From Mycoplasmatota bacterium (GTDB lineage: Bacteria > Bacillota_I > Bacilli_A > Haloplasmatales > Haloplasmataceae): a stretch of DNA of 64,000 nucleotides. Position 1 is the first letter of the stretch. Each line of letters begins with the position of its first letter. Under the pieces are notes generated by a model, which did not search any database, was not told where the DNA came from, and saw nothing but the letters and a program-made list of their open reading frames with translations. The position numbers and the translations under genes are program-made. Positions 45,167 through 52,851 of this stretch are shown piece after piece. The stretch lies in contig CP074573.1 in NCBI GenBank assembly GCA_018394295.1, positions 2,549,156 to 2,613,155 on the forward strand, in the 5' to 3' direction.

Positions 45167-45301
45167 ATGAAAATACTATATATCGGTTTAATTATCTTAA
45201 TCATATGTATTTATGCAATTGCTTTTTCTCATCCGCAAGATTGGTTTAAATGGGATGAATGGAAAGAACATATTAAAACGCATCATCAAAAAAACAAATA
45301 G
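45167..45301 (+). CDS. Single-pass membrane miniprotein
   Basis: A 44-residue peptide with one hydrophobic segment (residues 4-20) and a tail rich in Trp, His and Lys (HPQDWFKWDEWKEH, then HHQKNK). GGGAGG 6 nt upstream of the ATG is a strong ribosome site. It lies between marR and the GNAT gene in an obvious operon. Too small for ordinary gene finders but well supported by position, ribosome site and topology. No family recognised. Confidence 0.72.
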   Translation: MKILYIGLIILIICIYAIAFSHPQDWFKWDEWKEHIKTHHQKNK

Positions 45302-45340
45302 ATGAAAATAAATAAAAATTTGATATAGGGAGGTAATGAA

Positions 45341-45778
45341 ATGAACCTTAATTTTAAAGAAATAACTAAAGAAAACTGGGAAAAATGTGTTGACTTAACC
45401 GTATCAAAAGAACAAGCTAATTTTGTTGCACCAAACTGGTATTCCATATTACAATCTAAATTTGAAAGTGATTTTTATCCATTATGTATTTATGATGGAG
45501 ACGTAATGATTGGTTTTTTAATGTATGATATAGACCCAGATACAAAAAGACATGAGATGAGTAGATTGATGATTGATCATAAATTCCAAGGGAAAGGTTA
45601 TGGAAAAATAGCTATCACAAAACTATTAGAATTAATCAGAAACAAATATGGTAATATTAACTTTTATACAAGCATAGAACCTAACAATATAGGTGCACAG
45701 AAATTATATGAAAGTTTAGGATTTAAAAAAACAGGAGAAATCATGTGGGATGAAGTGGTAATGGTTGTTAAGTTATAA
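45341..45778 (+). CDS. GNAT acetyltransferase, BltD/PaiA-like
   Basis: A 145-residue acetyltransferase from the same family as the one at 18217: FKEITKENWEKCVDLTV at the start, MSRLMIDHKFQGKGYGKIA for acetyl-CoA and IGAQKLYESLGFKKTGE at the end. Polyamine or small-amine acetylation is plausible. It is the third gene of the marR operon, so its expression probably responds to the MarR ligand. GGGAGG precedes the ATG. Confidence 0.88.
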   Translation: MNLNFKEITKENWEKCVDLTVSKEQANFVAPNWYSILQSKFESDFYPLCIYDGDVMIGFLMYDIDPDTKRHEMSRLMIDHKFQGKGYGKIAITKLLELIRNKYGNINFYTSIEPNNIGAQKLYESLGFKKTGEIMWDEVVMVVKL

Positions 45779-45790
45779 CAAGTATATAAA

Positions 45791-45824
45791 ATAAGAGATT
45801 ATCTACAAACAGATAATCTCTTAT
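45791..45824. terminator. Bidirectional terminator between the GNAT gene and the convergent membrane gene
   Basis: A 14-bp perfect stem (45791-45804 with 45811-45824) around ACAAAC, with T's on the right. Confidence 0.88.
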
Positions 45825-45827
45825 TTA

Positions 45828-47225
45828 TTATTTTATTTTAATGTAAGGTTTTGGTTCTTCAAAAATTTCTGAAGATTGTATATAGTAATCATCAAAAGGT
45901 GCATATTCTATTTCAATCTTCTTTCCAGTTAAAGTATATCCTTCAATTTTACTACGATTTTGATCAAAATAACGTTTACCATATAAGTTATACACATCTA
46001 CTTTAGTAATAGATTCTTTCTTTGTGATGAGATACCGATATATTTTTTTAGTACCATACGAATAGAGTGAACCATCACAATAGTTAACTTTGTCATTACA
46101 AGTTACTTTTAGATGTATCCTATCCGCAAAAATAGACGAAGTTAATACATGATTTTTATACTGATAGTATGTATATGGATTTTCTTTATCACTATTCCTA
46201 TTTTTATATTCATATGTGTTATCATAACTTCTCCATGCATCTACCTCTTCATCGATATAACTAAATTGACCATTATAGCCATTAAGATTATAAGTAACAC
46301 CTGCTTTATACACCCAGAATATGTCTGTATAATTTATCATATCTATTTTTTTCACATATTGCATAAGGGTATCTATATATTGTTCAACACTTATCCTTTC
46401 ATCTAGCTTCTTATACAAATAAGAGGAAGTAAATACAGTCTGAATCAATTCATTTTTTGAATACAACAATTCTGGTTTCATTAAAGATTTCTCAATTTTA
46501 ATATTATACAAGTAAACAGGTGAAACATCTTCATCACTATGAATTGCACTATAATATCCATGTTGAATTAAAATCACATATCCATTAGCTATATATTTAA
46601 TTTCACGACTTTGTTTAAAAGAGGTATCTTGGTATTCATAGGTTGTAGTAATGACTTTTTCATCAATTATTAATGGAATATTATTCTCTAACATTATTTT
46701 TTCATTATAGATAGTTTCAATTGTCTTTTTGATGTTTCCACTTTCATAACTACGTTCAAAACCATGATTATTAATTTCATATTTTAAATAACTAAGTTGA
46801 TTATTACCATCATATTCTTTTTCTATTAACTCAAGTTTTTTACATCCTGTTTCAAATGAATAAAGCTTATAATGATAATCATCATAATAGGTACAATAAA
46901 GCAAATCAGGTACTACAAAGGTTTTCAAATACTTGATATGCAGTATTCCAGTAACGGTTGCCACAAATATTGATAATACTAACAACATAACTTTAAAGTG
47001 CCTTTTTACTAGTTCACTGCTATTTCTATAATCCTTTAACACGACATAAACAATCCATATTAAAGTCGAAGAATAAATAATATAAATTAAATTCGTCATG
47101 ATAAAAAATGATGTACTTAAGTTACGTACCGGTAATAATATTAGAAGTATTAAAAAAATAAATTCTATAATAATAATTTTTCTTAAACTTTTTAACCTAT
47201 TTTTTATAAAATATCTTGTGTTTAT
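45828..47225 (-). CDS. Membrane protein of unknown function, start codon apparently lost
   Basis: The open frame runs to 47225, where an AAAGGAG site is followed after 8 nt by ATA (then Asn-Thr-Arg-Tyr-Phe), one transition from ATG. The first usable ATG in frame is at 47099 and would remove a strongly hydrophobic, basic-flanked segment (KIIIIEFIFLILLILLP). From 47225 the protein has 465 residues with three membrane segments in the first 100 and a long external domain rich in Tyr, Asn and Lys. No family is recognised. It is the last gene of a LytTR-led operon. Confidence 0.65.
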   Translation of the reverse strand: MNTRYFIKNRLKSLRKIIIIEFIFLILLILLPVRNLSTSFFIMTNLIYIIYSSTLIWIVYVVLKDYRNSSELVKRHFKVMLLVLSIFVATVTGILHIKYLKTFVVPDLLYCTYYDDYHYKLYSFETGCKKLELIEKEYDGNNQLSYLKYEINNHGFERSYESGNIKKTIETIYNEKIMLENNIPLIIDEKVITTTYEYQDTSFKQSREIKYIANGYVILIQHGYYSAIHSDEDVSPVYLYNIKIEKSLMKPELLYSKNELIQTVFTSSYLYKKLDERISVEQYIDTLMQYVKKIDMINYTDIFWVYKAGVTYNLNGYNGQFSYIDEEVDAWRSYDNTYEYKNRNSDKENPYTYYQYKNHVLTSSIFADRIHLKVTCNDKVNYCDGSLYSYGTKKIYRYLITKKESITKVDVYNLYGKRYFDQNRSKIEGYTLTGKKIEIEYAPFDDYYIQSSEIFEEPKPYIKIK

Positions 47226-47270
47226 TTTAACCGCTCCTTTCTCACATTTATTTAAAGGTAAATGTAAGAA

Positions 47271-47645
47271 TCAACAACGCATCACACAAGAACTATTTAT
47301 TATAGTTGAATTGTTTATTATTGTTTGACTGAATATACATTTCATTTTTACTATTTGTAAACAAATAGGTTTAGGATAATTTCTAAAAAATGACATACTG
47401 ATAAATACATTCTCTAACTTAGTAATTATCCATAGTAAATAAATAATCAAATACGTCATTCCTAATAGATAGAAAGAAAATAGAAGAATCAGTAATCCTA
47501 AATATGAATTAGAAGAAGTGATTAAAGAGGGTTGAATCAATTGATAACTCTTTTTTATAAATAGGTAATAGACACAGGCAATTGAGAAAAAATATAAAAT
47601 TAGAAACGATATATTTTTCACTTTTGAAATAAATTTTTCATTCAT
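47271..47645 (-). CDS. Small membrane protein of unknown function
   Basis: A 124-residue protein with two membrane segments (about residues 12-30 and 48-72) followed by a basic region. The last 25 residues (CIFSQTIINNSTIINSS) are low in complexity and may reflect a lost original C-terminus. GGGGAAGTGG lies before the ATG. It sits between the GLUG-repeat gene and the larger membrane gene in the same orientation, with small gaps. Confidence 0.55.
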   Translation of the reverse strand: MNEKFISKVKNISFLILYFFSIACVYYLFIKKSYQLIQPSLITSSNSYLGLLILLFSFYLLGMTYLIIYLLWIITKLENVFISMSFFRNYPKPICLQIVKMKCIFSQTIINNSTIINSSCVMRC

Positions 47646-47671
47646 TACACCACTTCCCCTCTTCTTCTATA

Positions 47672-48823
47672 TTAATTAATTAGAACTTTGTCTTGATTGG
47701 TTAATCCTTTTAATTGTGGAAAATAGCCTTCATTAACTAAAGACAAATCCCATATGTTTTCATCTAATTCTATAACATTACGATACCAATTAATATCCAA
47801 TAATTGTGATTTTGTCACTATTCTTTCAGTAAATTTAAATTGATCATTAATTAATTGTTCCTCATATTGATAACTGTTTTTAATAGTAGATTCATCTTCC
47901 CTATTAACTAGTCCATACGCTTCTTCTTCCCCACCGTATACATTTCCATAGGAAAAGCAGTTTTCTGTATCTAATCTTCTACTATCACCAGAAATTCCAC
48001 CCGCCACATTTTTTCCAATCGTATTACCTACTGAGTAAGAATTGTATATATTTCCCCAGCTTTGTCCAGCTATCCCCCCTGCTCCGTAGCCATTAGCCTG
48101 TACATCTGTAACTGAGTAGGAATTTAATATAGTTATTTGAGTGAACCCTGCTAGCCCTCCTACTCCTCGTTTACCTGTTACTTTTCCAATTACATAAGTC
48201 GTGTCAATAGTACCTAAACCACTATGGCCTATTAAACCACCCACCTCATCTTGACCTGTAATTGTTCCTTTAACATAAGATTTAATTACTTCTGTCGTAT
48301 TATTACTAGCACCAATCAATCCACCTACTCGAATTAAACCATTTACATCTCCTATAAATGAACTATTTTGAATTGTTCCAAAATCATTGTAACCAACAAA
48401 TCCACCAGTATTCTCATATCCAGTAACAGTACCTTCAATATGAACATTGTCAATTAAACCTCTATTCATATTCGCGATAACACCCGTATATTCAGCATAT
48501 CGCGCTTTAATTGATACATTCTTTAATTTTTAATCTTTAATAACCGCATTATTTAATGTACAAAAAAACAGGGTTTGATTTACATTAGTTAATGTTTTAT
48601 GATTACCATCAAAAACCCCATCAAAGTAGGATTCTTCACACTCCGTATAATATTCTGTTTCTTCTTTTCTTTTTGATAAATCCAAATCATTCATTAGTTT
48701 ATAATGTCCATTTGGATTGATTTTTATTTTTTCAAAGTCATTTAAAGTATAGATACGTTTTGGTATATACTCGATAGATAACACTAAACAAAATAGGAGT
48801 AGAAACATTATTCGATAATACAA
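47672..48823 (-). pseudogene. GLUG-repeat surface protein, 3' part of an IS-interrupted gene
   Basis: Starting after a membrane segment (FLLLFCLVLS), the frame encodes a hallmark YKLMNDLDLS...FDGVFDGNHKTL motif and then at least seven GLUG-type repeats (TGGFVGYNDFGTIQNSSF and similar). A TAA at 48530-48532 interrupts it with no change of frame; KLKNVSIKARYAEYTGVIAN after the stop is clearly the continuation. The 5' side is open up to the IS end at 48870 and reads LHLYPFDYWFKRF. GLUG proteins are usually extracellular adhesins. The 5' part of the gene seems to lie beyond the IS, at 50311-50550. Confidence 0.78.
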
Positions 48824-48868
48824 TTTAAAACGTTTAAACCAATAATCAAAAGGATATAGATGTAAAAT

Positions 48869-48921
48869 ATACCCTATAGTGTGGACACTTTGAAAAAGAA
48901 AGTGTTCCCTCTATAGGGTAT
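48869..48921 (+). terminator. Long hairpin at the left end of IS-B
   Basis: ATACCCTATAG (48869-48879) and CTATAGGGTAT (48911-48921) pair perfectly, enclosing a second stem ACACTTT/AAAGTGT, and T5 follows. It overlaps the IS end and precedes the transposase, so it can block transcription entering from outside. Confidence 0.75.
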
Positions 48922-48967
48922 TTTTGTATGTTATAATAATTTTAGTGTGTATTAAGGAGAAGAGGAT

Positions 48968-49531
48968 ATGAGCATTAATGTATTTAATGAAACAGAAATT
49001 GAACTAATAAAAAATAATCCAAATGTTAAGCGTGTGTCAAGTAAATCTATTACTTATACCCTTGAATTCAAGATTGACTTTATGCATGAATATAGAGGCG
49101 GAAAATTACCACGTCAAATATTTATTGAACATGGTTTTGATGTTGATATTATAGGGATGAAACGAATAGAACAATGTGCAACTAGATGGAAGAGACTTTA
49201 TAATGACGGAGGCGTTGTTTCACTTGATGATTCCCGTAAAGATAATCGAGGAAGATATAAGCATGAAATTCAAACCGAAGAACAAGAGATTGAGAAATTA
49301 AAGGCTAAAATTGCTTTAATAGAAATGGAAAATGATATGTTAAAAAAGCTCGACGAAAGCGAAAGGAGGAATGGGAAAGAAATAAGAAAAAGTGATAAAT
49401 TTGAGATGATCAAAAAGTCATCCATAAATCTAGAAGACCAGGAATACAAGATTATTTATGTAGTGTGGCAGAAGTATCAAGAAGTGGTTACTATAACTAC
49501 CATTCAGAAAAATCAAAGAAGAATAGAATGA
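48968..49531 (+). CDS. IS3-family transposase OrfA
   Basis: A 187-residue protein with an N-terminal helix-turn-helix (TLEFKIDFMHEYRGGKLPRQIFIEHGFD) and a Leu/Glu-rich coiled coil (EEQEIEKLKAKIALIEMENDMLKKLDE split across about residues 105-130). GGAGAAGAGG precedes the ATG. The last 40 residues are translated over the start of orfB and are not conserved; the functional product is likely the OrfAB fusion formed by a -1 frameshift. Confidence 0.85.
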   Translation: MSINVFNETEIELIKNNPNVKRVSSKSITYTLEFKIDFMHEYRGGKLPRQIFIEHGFDVDIIGMKRIEQCATRWKRLYNDGGVVSLDDSRKDNRGRYKHEIQTEEQEIEKLKAKIALIEMENDMLKKLDESERRNGKEIRKSDKFEMIKKSSINLEDQEYKIIYVVWQKYQEVVTITTIQKNQRRIE

Positions 49532-50268
49532 AAAAGGAACAAAATGATAAGAAAAGATTTAAACTCATCAAGGAAGTATTTGAGGTTGGAAAGAAAAAGT
49601 ATGGTGCTAAACAAATTAAGATGCATTTAAAGGAAAACATGAATTTGAAGTCCATTAGAAGAATTATGAGTAAATATGGTCTAGTATGTAAAATACGTAG
49701 ACAGGATCCTTATAAGCAGATGTTAAAAGCAGATCAAAACCATAGAGTACACAAGAATCATTTAAATAGAAACTTTGATCAGCAGTCTCCATATAAGGTG
49801 TTACTGACTGATATTACGTATATAAGGTATAATAATAGATTCGCATATTTATCTACCATATTAGATGGTAGTACGAAAGAATTAGTTGCTTATAAGGTAT
49901 CAAATAATCTTAAAATTGACTTTGTATTGGATACAGTTAAAGAATTAGACAATATAAACTTACCCGAAAATGCCATTATACATTCGGACCAAGGAAGTCA
50001 TTATACAAGTCCTAAATTCTCAAAAGAAGTGAGGTCAAGAAACTTACTTCAATCAATGTCTCGTAGAGGTAACTGTTGGGATAATGCACCTATAGAATCG
50101 TTCTTTGGCCATATGAAAGACTATATAGACTTTTCAGAATGTAAAACATTAAAAGATGTAGAACTAAAAATAGATGATTATATGTACTATTACAATCACC
50201 AAAGATATCAGTGGAAACTAAATAAGCTGACTCCTATTGAATTCAGGAATCAGCTTAAAGCAGCATAA
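49465..50268 (+). CDS. IS3-family transposase OrfB (rve integrase core)
   Basis: The DDE catalytic core: LLTDITYIRY (first Asp), IHSDQGSHY (second Asp) and CWDNAPIESFFGHMKD (Glu). The frame is open from 49405, just before a CAAAAAG slippery heptamer at 49411, so a -1 shift there would fuse OrfA to OrfB. The region LCSVAEVSRSGYYNY upstream of the called start is homologous to the single-frame transposase at 32990. It looks intact. Confidence 0.9.
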   Translation: MAEVSRSGYYNYHSEKSKKNRMKKEQNDKKRFKLIKEVFEVGKKKYGAKQIKMHLKENMNLKSIRRIMSKYGLVCKIRRQDPYKQMLKADQNHRVHKNHLNRNFDQQSPYKVLLTDITYIRYNNRFAYLSTILDGSTKELVAYKVSNNLKIDFVLDTVKELDNINLPENAIIHSDQGSHYTSPKFSKEVRSRNLLQSMSRRGNCWDNAPIESFFGHMKDYIDFSECKTLKDVELKIDDYMYYYNHQRYQWKLNKLTPIEFRNQLKAA

Positions 50269-50286
50269 TATAATATATTCTTTTTT

Positions 50287-50550
50287 TCAATATGTCCTTG
50301 ACATAGGGTACAGTTTAAGATGTTGTGTTTGTTCTTTTTTTTGTACAAATAAAAGCTTCTGATTTATTTTATCTTGGTAAAGTCTTATCAAAATGAATAT
50401 AAATACTACACCTATTAAAAATATTGCGATTAAACAGATATTAATGGATGTAATAAAGAACAAGTTTCTAAATATTATTTTGGCTGTAATTAATAATAAG
50501 ATTGTTAGAATTAGATATCTCTTAATGAACCAAATGATACATTTTCTCAT
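50287..50550 (-). pseudogene. 5' fragment of the IS-interrupted membrane/GLUG gene
   Basis: The first 80 residues (50550 to about 50311) contain two membrane segments (YLILTILLLITAKII and ICLIAIFLIGVVFIFILI) and a Gln/Lys-rich linker; the last residues are translated from the IS end and terminate inside it. Rejoining it to the flank at 48869 with one TA removed keeps the frame (TQHLKLY, then ILHLYPFDYWFKRF). It starts 27 nt downstream of the LytTR gene. Confidence 0.7.
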
Positions 50551-50577
50551 CTTTCTCCCCCTCGATTATATTTACTA

Positions 50578-50982
50578 CTATATATCTAAATACTCTTTGA
50601 ATATTAAATAGTAAGTTCTAGTGATATCAATTTTAGCATCATCAGTCATCATCAAGATAAATTTACGATTGATTATAGGCTTTATTCTTCGAATTTTTTG
50701 AATATTAACCACATATGATTTGTTAACTCGTAAAAAAGAATCAGGAAACTTAGATTCTATCTGATATAACTTTTCTTTTACTAAATATTGATGTTTATTT
50801 GTATAAGCATATACACAATCTTTAACAGCTTCAAAATAGAGGATATCATTTATCTGAATTCGATGGTAAGTTTGATTTAAAAACCCTAATATTGTCTTTT
50901 GATCTTGTATGTATAGCTCTTTTTTTATAAGAATAAATTCTGCATCATCTTCTGAAACAAAGGTTAACTCCTTAGTAAGCAA
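50578..50982 (-). CDS. LytTR-type transcriptional regulator, 5' end uncertain
   Basis: The C-terminal 100 residues form a LytTR DNA-binding domain (ILYFEAVKDCVYAYT, then FPDSFLRVNKSYVVNIQKIRRI and FILMMTDDAKIDI). The called start is an internal TTG. The frame continues upstream (SIKLIASKDEQDEIKELLTKEL), which looks coding and resembles the MKIKL start of short LytTR regulators, but no start codon or ribosome site remains. The 5' end meets the truncated transglutaminase-like gene near 51030. It would head the membrane/GLUG operon. Confidence 0.75.
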   Translation of the reverse strand: MLTKELTFVSEDDAEFILIKKELYIQDQKTILGFLNQTYHRIQINDILYFEAVKDCVYAYTNKHQYLVKEKLYQIESKFPDSFLRVNKSYVVNIQKIRRIKPIINRKFILMMTDDAKIDITRTYYLIFKEYLDI

Positions 50983-51031
50983 TTCTTTTATCTCATCTTG
51001 CTCATCCTTGCTAGCAATTAATTTTATAGAC

Positions 51032-51901
51032 TTGGCTGATTGGTTATCAAATGATATCAGAGTTATTTTTCAAACTGTACAAGGTCTTTTAATTCATGGC
51101 GCATGGTTAAGATTTTATAAAGTAGAAAATGAATTTTCATATACTGTTTGTGTAGAGGATCTTCTAAAGAAAACTCAAAGTATTAATAATCAATCACTTA
51201 CTATTCCTCGTTCACCAGAAGATAGAATTGTAGTGTCCTGTCGTGAGTTCGCTGTGTTATTTTGTGCTATTTTAAGAGCGAAAAATATACCATCCAGGGT
51301 TAGATGTGGTTTTTCGACCTATCTAGCAAAAGAGGGTTATTATGAAGACCACTGGATTTGTGAGTACTGGAAAAATAATAGGTGGATAAAAGTTGATCCA
51401 CAAATTGATCCATTCCAACAAAGCAGTTTAATTCATTGGGCGTTAAAAGACAATACTACCAGTGATAAATACAAGGACCTTATTAAAAATTTAAACCCAC
51501 TAGATTTATCTAGTGATCACTTTATAACCGCAGGTAAAGCTTGGCTACAATGTAGAAAAGAAGGCTTAAATTCAAATCGTTTCGGGATATATGGAAATCC
51601 AGAAGAATATGGTTTAAAAACCCTTTATGGCTTATGGTTTATAAGAGGCAATTTATTAAGAGATTTTGCATGTTTAAACAAAGTGGAAACAGTACCATTT
51701 TTGAATCGATTAGATAATAAACTTAATTGACAAAGTTGGGAACTAGTAGCGAAAAAAAATGAAGAAATTAATGAAGATGATTTAAAACTATTAGACCGAA
51801 TCGCTTTTATTACCATGAATCCTAATAAATATTATGATGAGATAAAATATATTTATAATACTTACCAAAAAACTCAAGTTCCACAAGAAATTTTAAAATA
51901 A
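51032..51901 (+). pseudogene. Transglutaminase-like protein, 5'-truncated with internal stop
   Basis: The frame encodes a transglutaminase-like cysteine domain: VQGLLIHGAWLRFY, then SCREFAVLFCAILRAKNIPSR (catalytic Cys), YEDHWICEYW (His) and KVDPQID (Asp). The N-terminal 20 to 30 residues usual in relatives are absent, and no ribosome site precedes a start. A TGA at 51728-51730 interrupts the frame; QSWELVAKKNEE and LLDRIAFITMNPNKYYDEI after it are clearly the natural C-terminus, ending at 51901. The upstream 5' extension read on the plus strand (50909 on) is antisense to the LytTR gene and not real. Confidence 0.8.
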
Positions 51902-51924
51902 TACTTAGAAAAATTTATTTATAT

Positions 51925-51957
51925 AAGAGAAAAAAAATTAATCTTCTCTTTTTTTAT
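51925..51957 (+). terminator. Hairpin terminator after the transglutaminase-like pseudogene
   Basis: AAGAGAA and TTCTCTT with a long A-rich loop and T7 after it. The rest of 51958-52246 is AT-rich, with no gene seen. Confidence 0.65.
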
Positions 51958-52246
51958 TCTTTATTTTGGTGTTACTACAAAATATCTCTCCAACTACATA
52001 TACTGGCTCAAGTGGTTACAACTATTTAACACAGAAAAAGATACTGTATACATTAACATTTTTTGTACAATCCCAAACCTCATACTCTAATACAAGGAGC
52101 AATTTACATGTAATTTGTTTAAAACTTGAAATGCTAAGTTAAATTAAATATAATAAAATAGATAAAAAATGATACAACATATTTGTAAGGAGTCACAAGA
52201 AGATATAATTTATTAAGACATAATAATATAAATTGGAGGAATCAAG

Positions 52247-52636
52247 ATGAAATTAGGAGCGATAGGTTTCTTTGTAGAAAACTTGGATTTAATGGTTAAA
52301 TTCTATAGGGACGTAATGAATATGAAACAAAATATTGATATCGATGGTTTTGCTGGATTTATAACAGAAGATGGTTTTTTCTTTAATTTATGTACAAGAG
52401 GTGAAAGGGAAAACTTATCATCAATACCAATATCTTATCCCAAAGGACTAAATGGTACTATGGAGTTATCCTTTGGTGTTCCAAAATATGAAGATGTGGA
52501 CATGGAGTATGAACGATTAATAAAAGCAGGTGCAAAACCTGTTAGTAAACCTGTTACCAAGCCATATGGCTTGCGAGAAGCCTATGTTGCTGACCCTGAA
52601 GGTAATCTTATTGAAATTGTTTCGTCTAACGAGTGA
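52247..52636 (+). CDS. VOC-superfamily (glyoxalase/bleomycin-resistance-like) protein
   Basis: A 129-residue protein with two beta-alpha-beta-beta-beta modules. It opens with GAIGFFVENLDLMVKFYRDVMNMK and closes with REAYVADPEGNLIEIVSS, the standard VOC ends, with a metal-binding Glu near the terminus. Its length and KAGAKPVSKPVTKPYG loop fit small stand-alone VOC proteins. A TTGGAGGA site precedes the ATG. Function is not determined. Confidence 0.9.
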   Translation: MKLGAIGFFVENLDLMVKFYRDVMNMKQNIDIDGFAGFITEDGFFFNLCTRGERENLSSIPISYPKGLNGTMELSFGVPKYEDVDMEYERLIKAGAKPVSKPVTKPYGLREAYVADPEGNLIEIVSSNE

Positions 52637-52666
52637 TTTTTTGTACATAATTTAATTATTTAAGAA

Positions 52667-52692
52667 AAAAGGAACCTATCAAGATTCCTTTT
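52667..52692 (+). terminator. Rho-independent terminator after the VOC gene
   Basis: AAAAGGAA and TTCCTTTT form an 8-bp stem, 30 nt after the VOC stop. Confidence 0.75.
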
Positions 52693-52851
52693 AAAAACTA
52701 TTTTATCAACATTATTTTTAAACATAGCCAAATGAAAAAAGATATTCATAATTGTTATATAAGTATATAATAATTTAAATATCTTTTTTAATTTATATAT
52801 TTATACGGACTGTAAATCTACTATTTTATCAATTCCATATTAGAATCAAAA

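Larger units (their letters stand above)
48870..50310 (+). mobile_element. IS3-family insertion sequence (IS-B)
   Basis: About 1.44 kb. The left end TACCCTATAGTGTGGACAC (48870) and the complement of the right end, TACCCTATGTCAAGGACA (at 50310), form imperfect inverted repeats, extended by TTGAAAAA. It encodes overlapping orfA and orfB. It has inserted within a gene for a membrane-anchored GLUG protein; a possible 2-bp TA duplication flanks it. Confidence 0.85.

Noticed and set aside
47098-47328. 76-codon plus-strand frame opposite the membrane genes
   Set aside because: It runs antisense to the coding-like upstream extension of the membrane gene and lacks a ribosome site.
50909-51031. N-terminal extension of the transglutaminase frame
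   Set aside because: It is antisense to the LytTR coding sequence and low in complexity; homology to the family starts only after 51032.
51728-51730. Selenocysteine codon in the transglutaminase-like gene
   Set aside because: The genome makes selenophosphate, but the position is outside the catalytic triad, the gene is already 5'-truncated, and no hairpin suited to a bacterial SECIS was evident right after the TGA.
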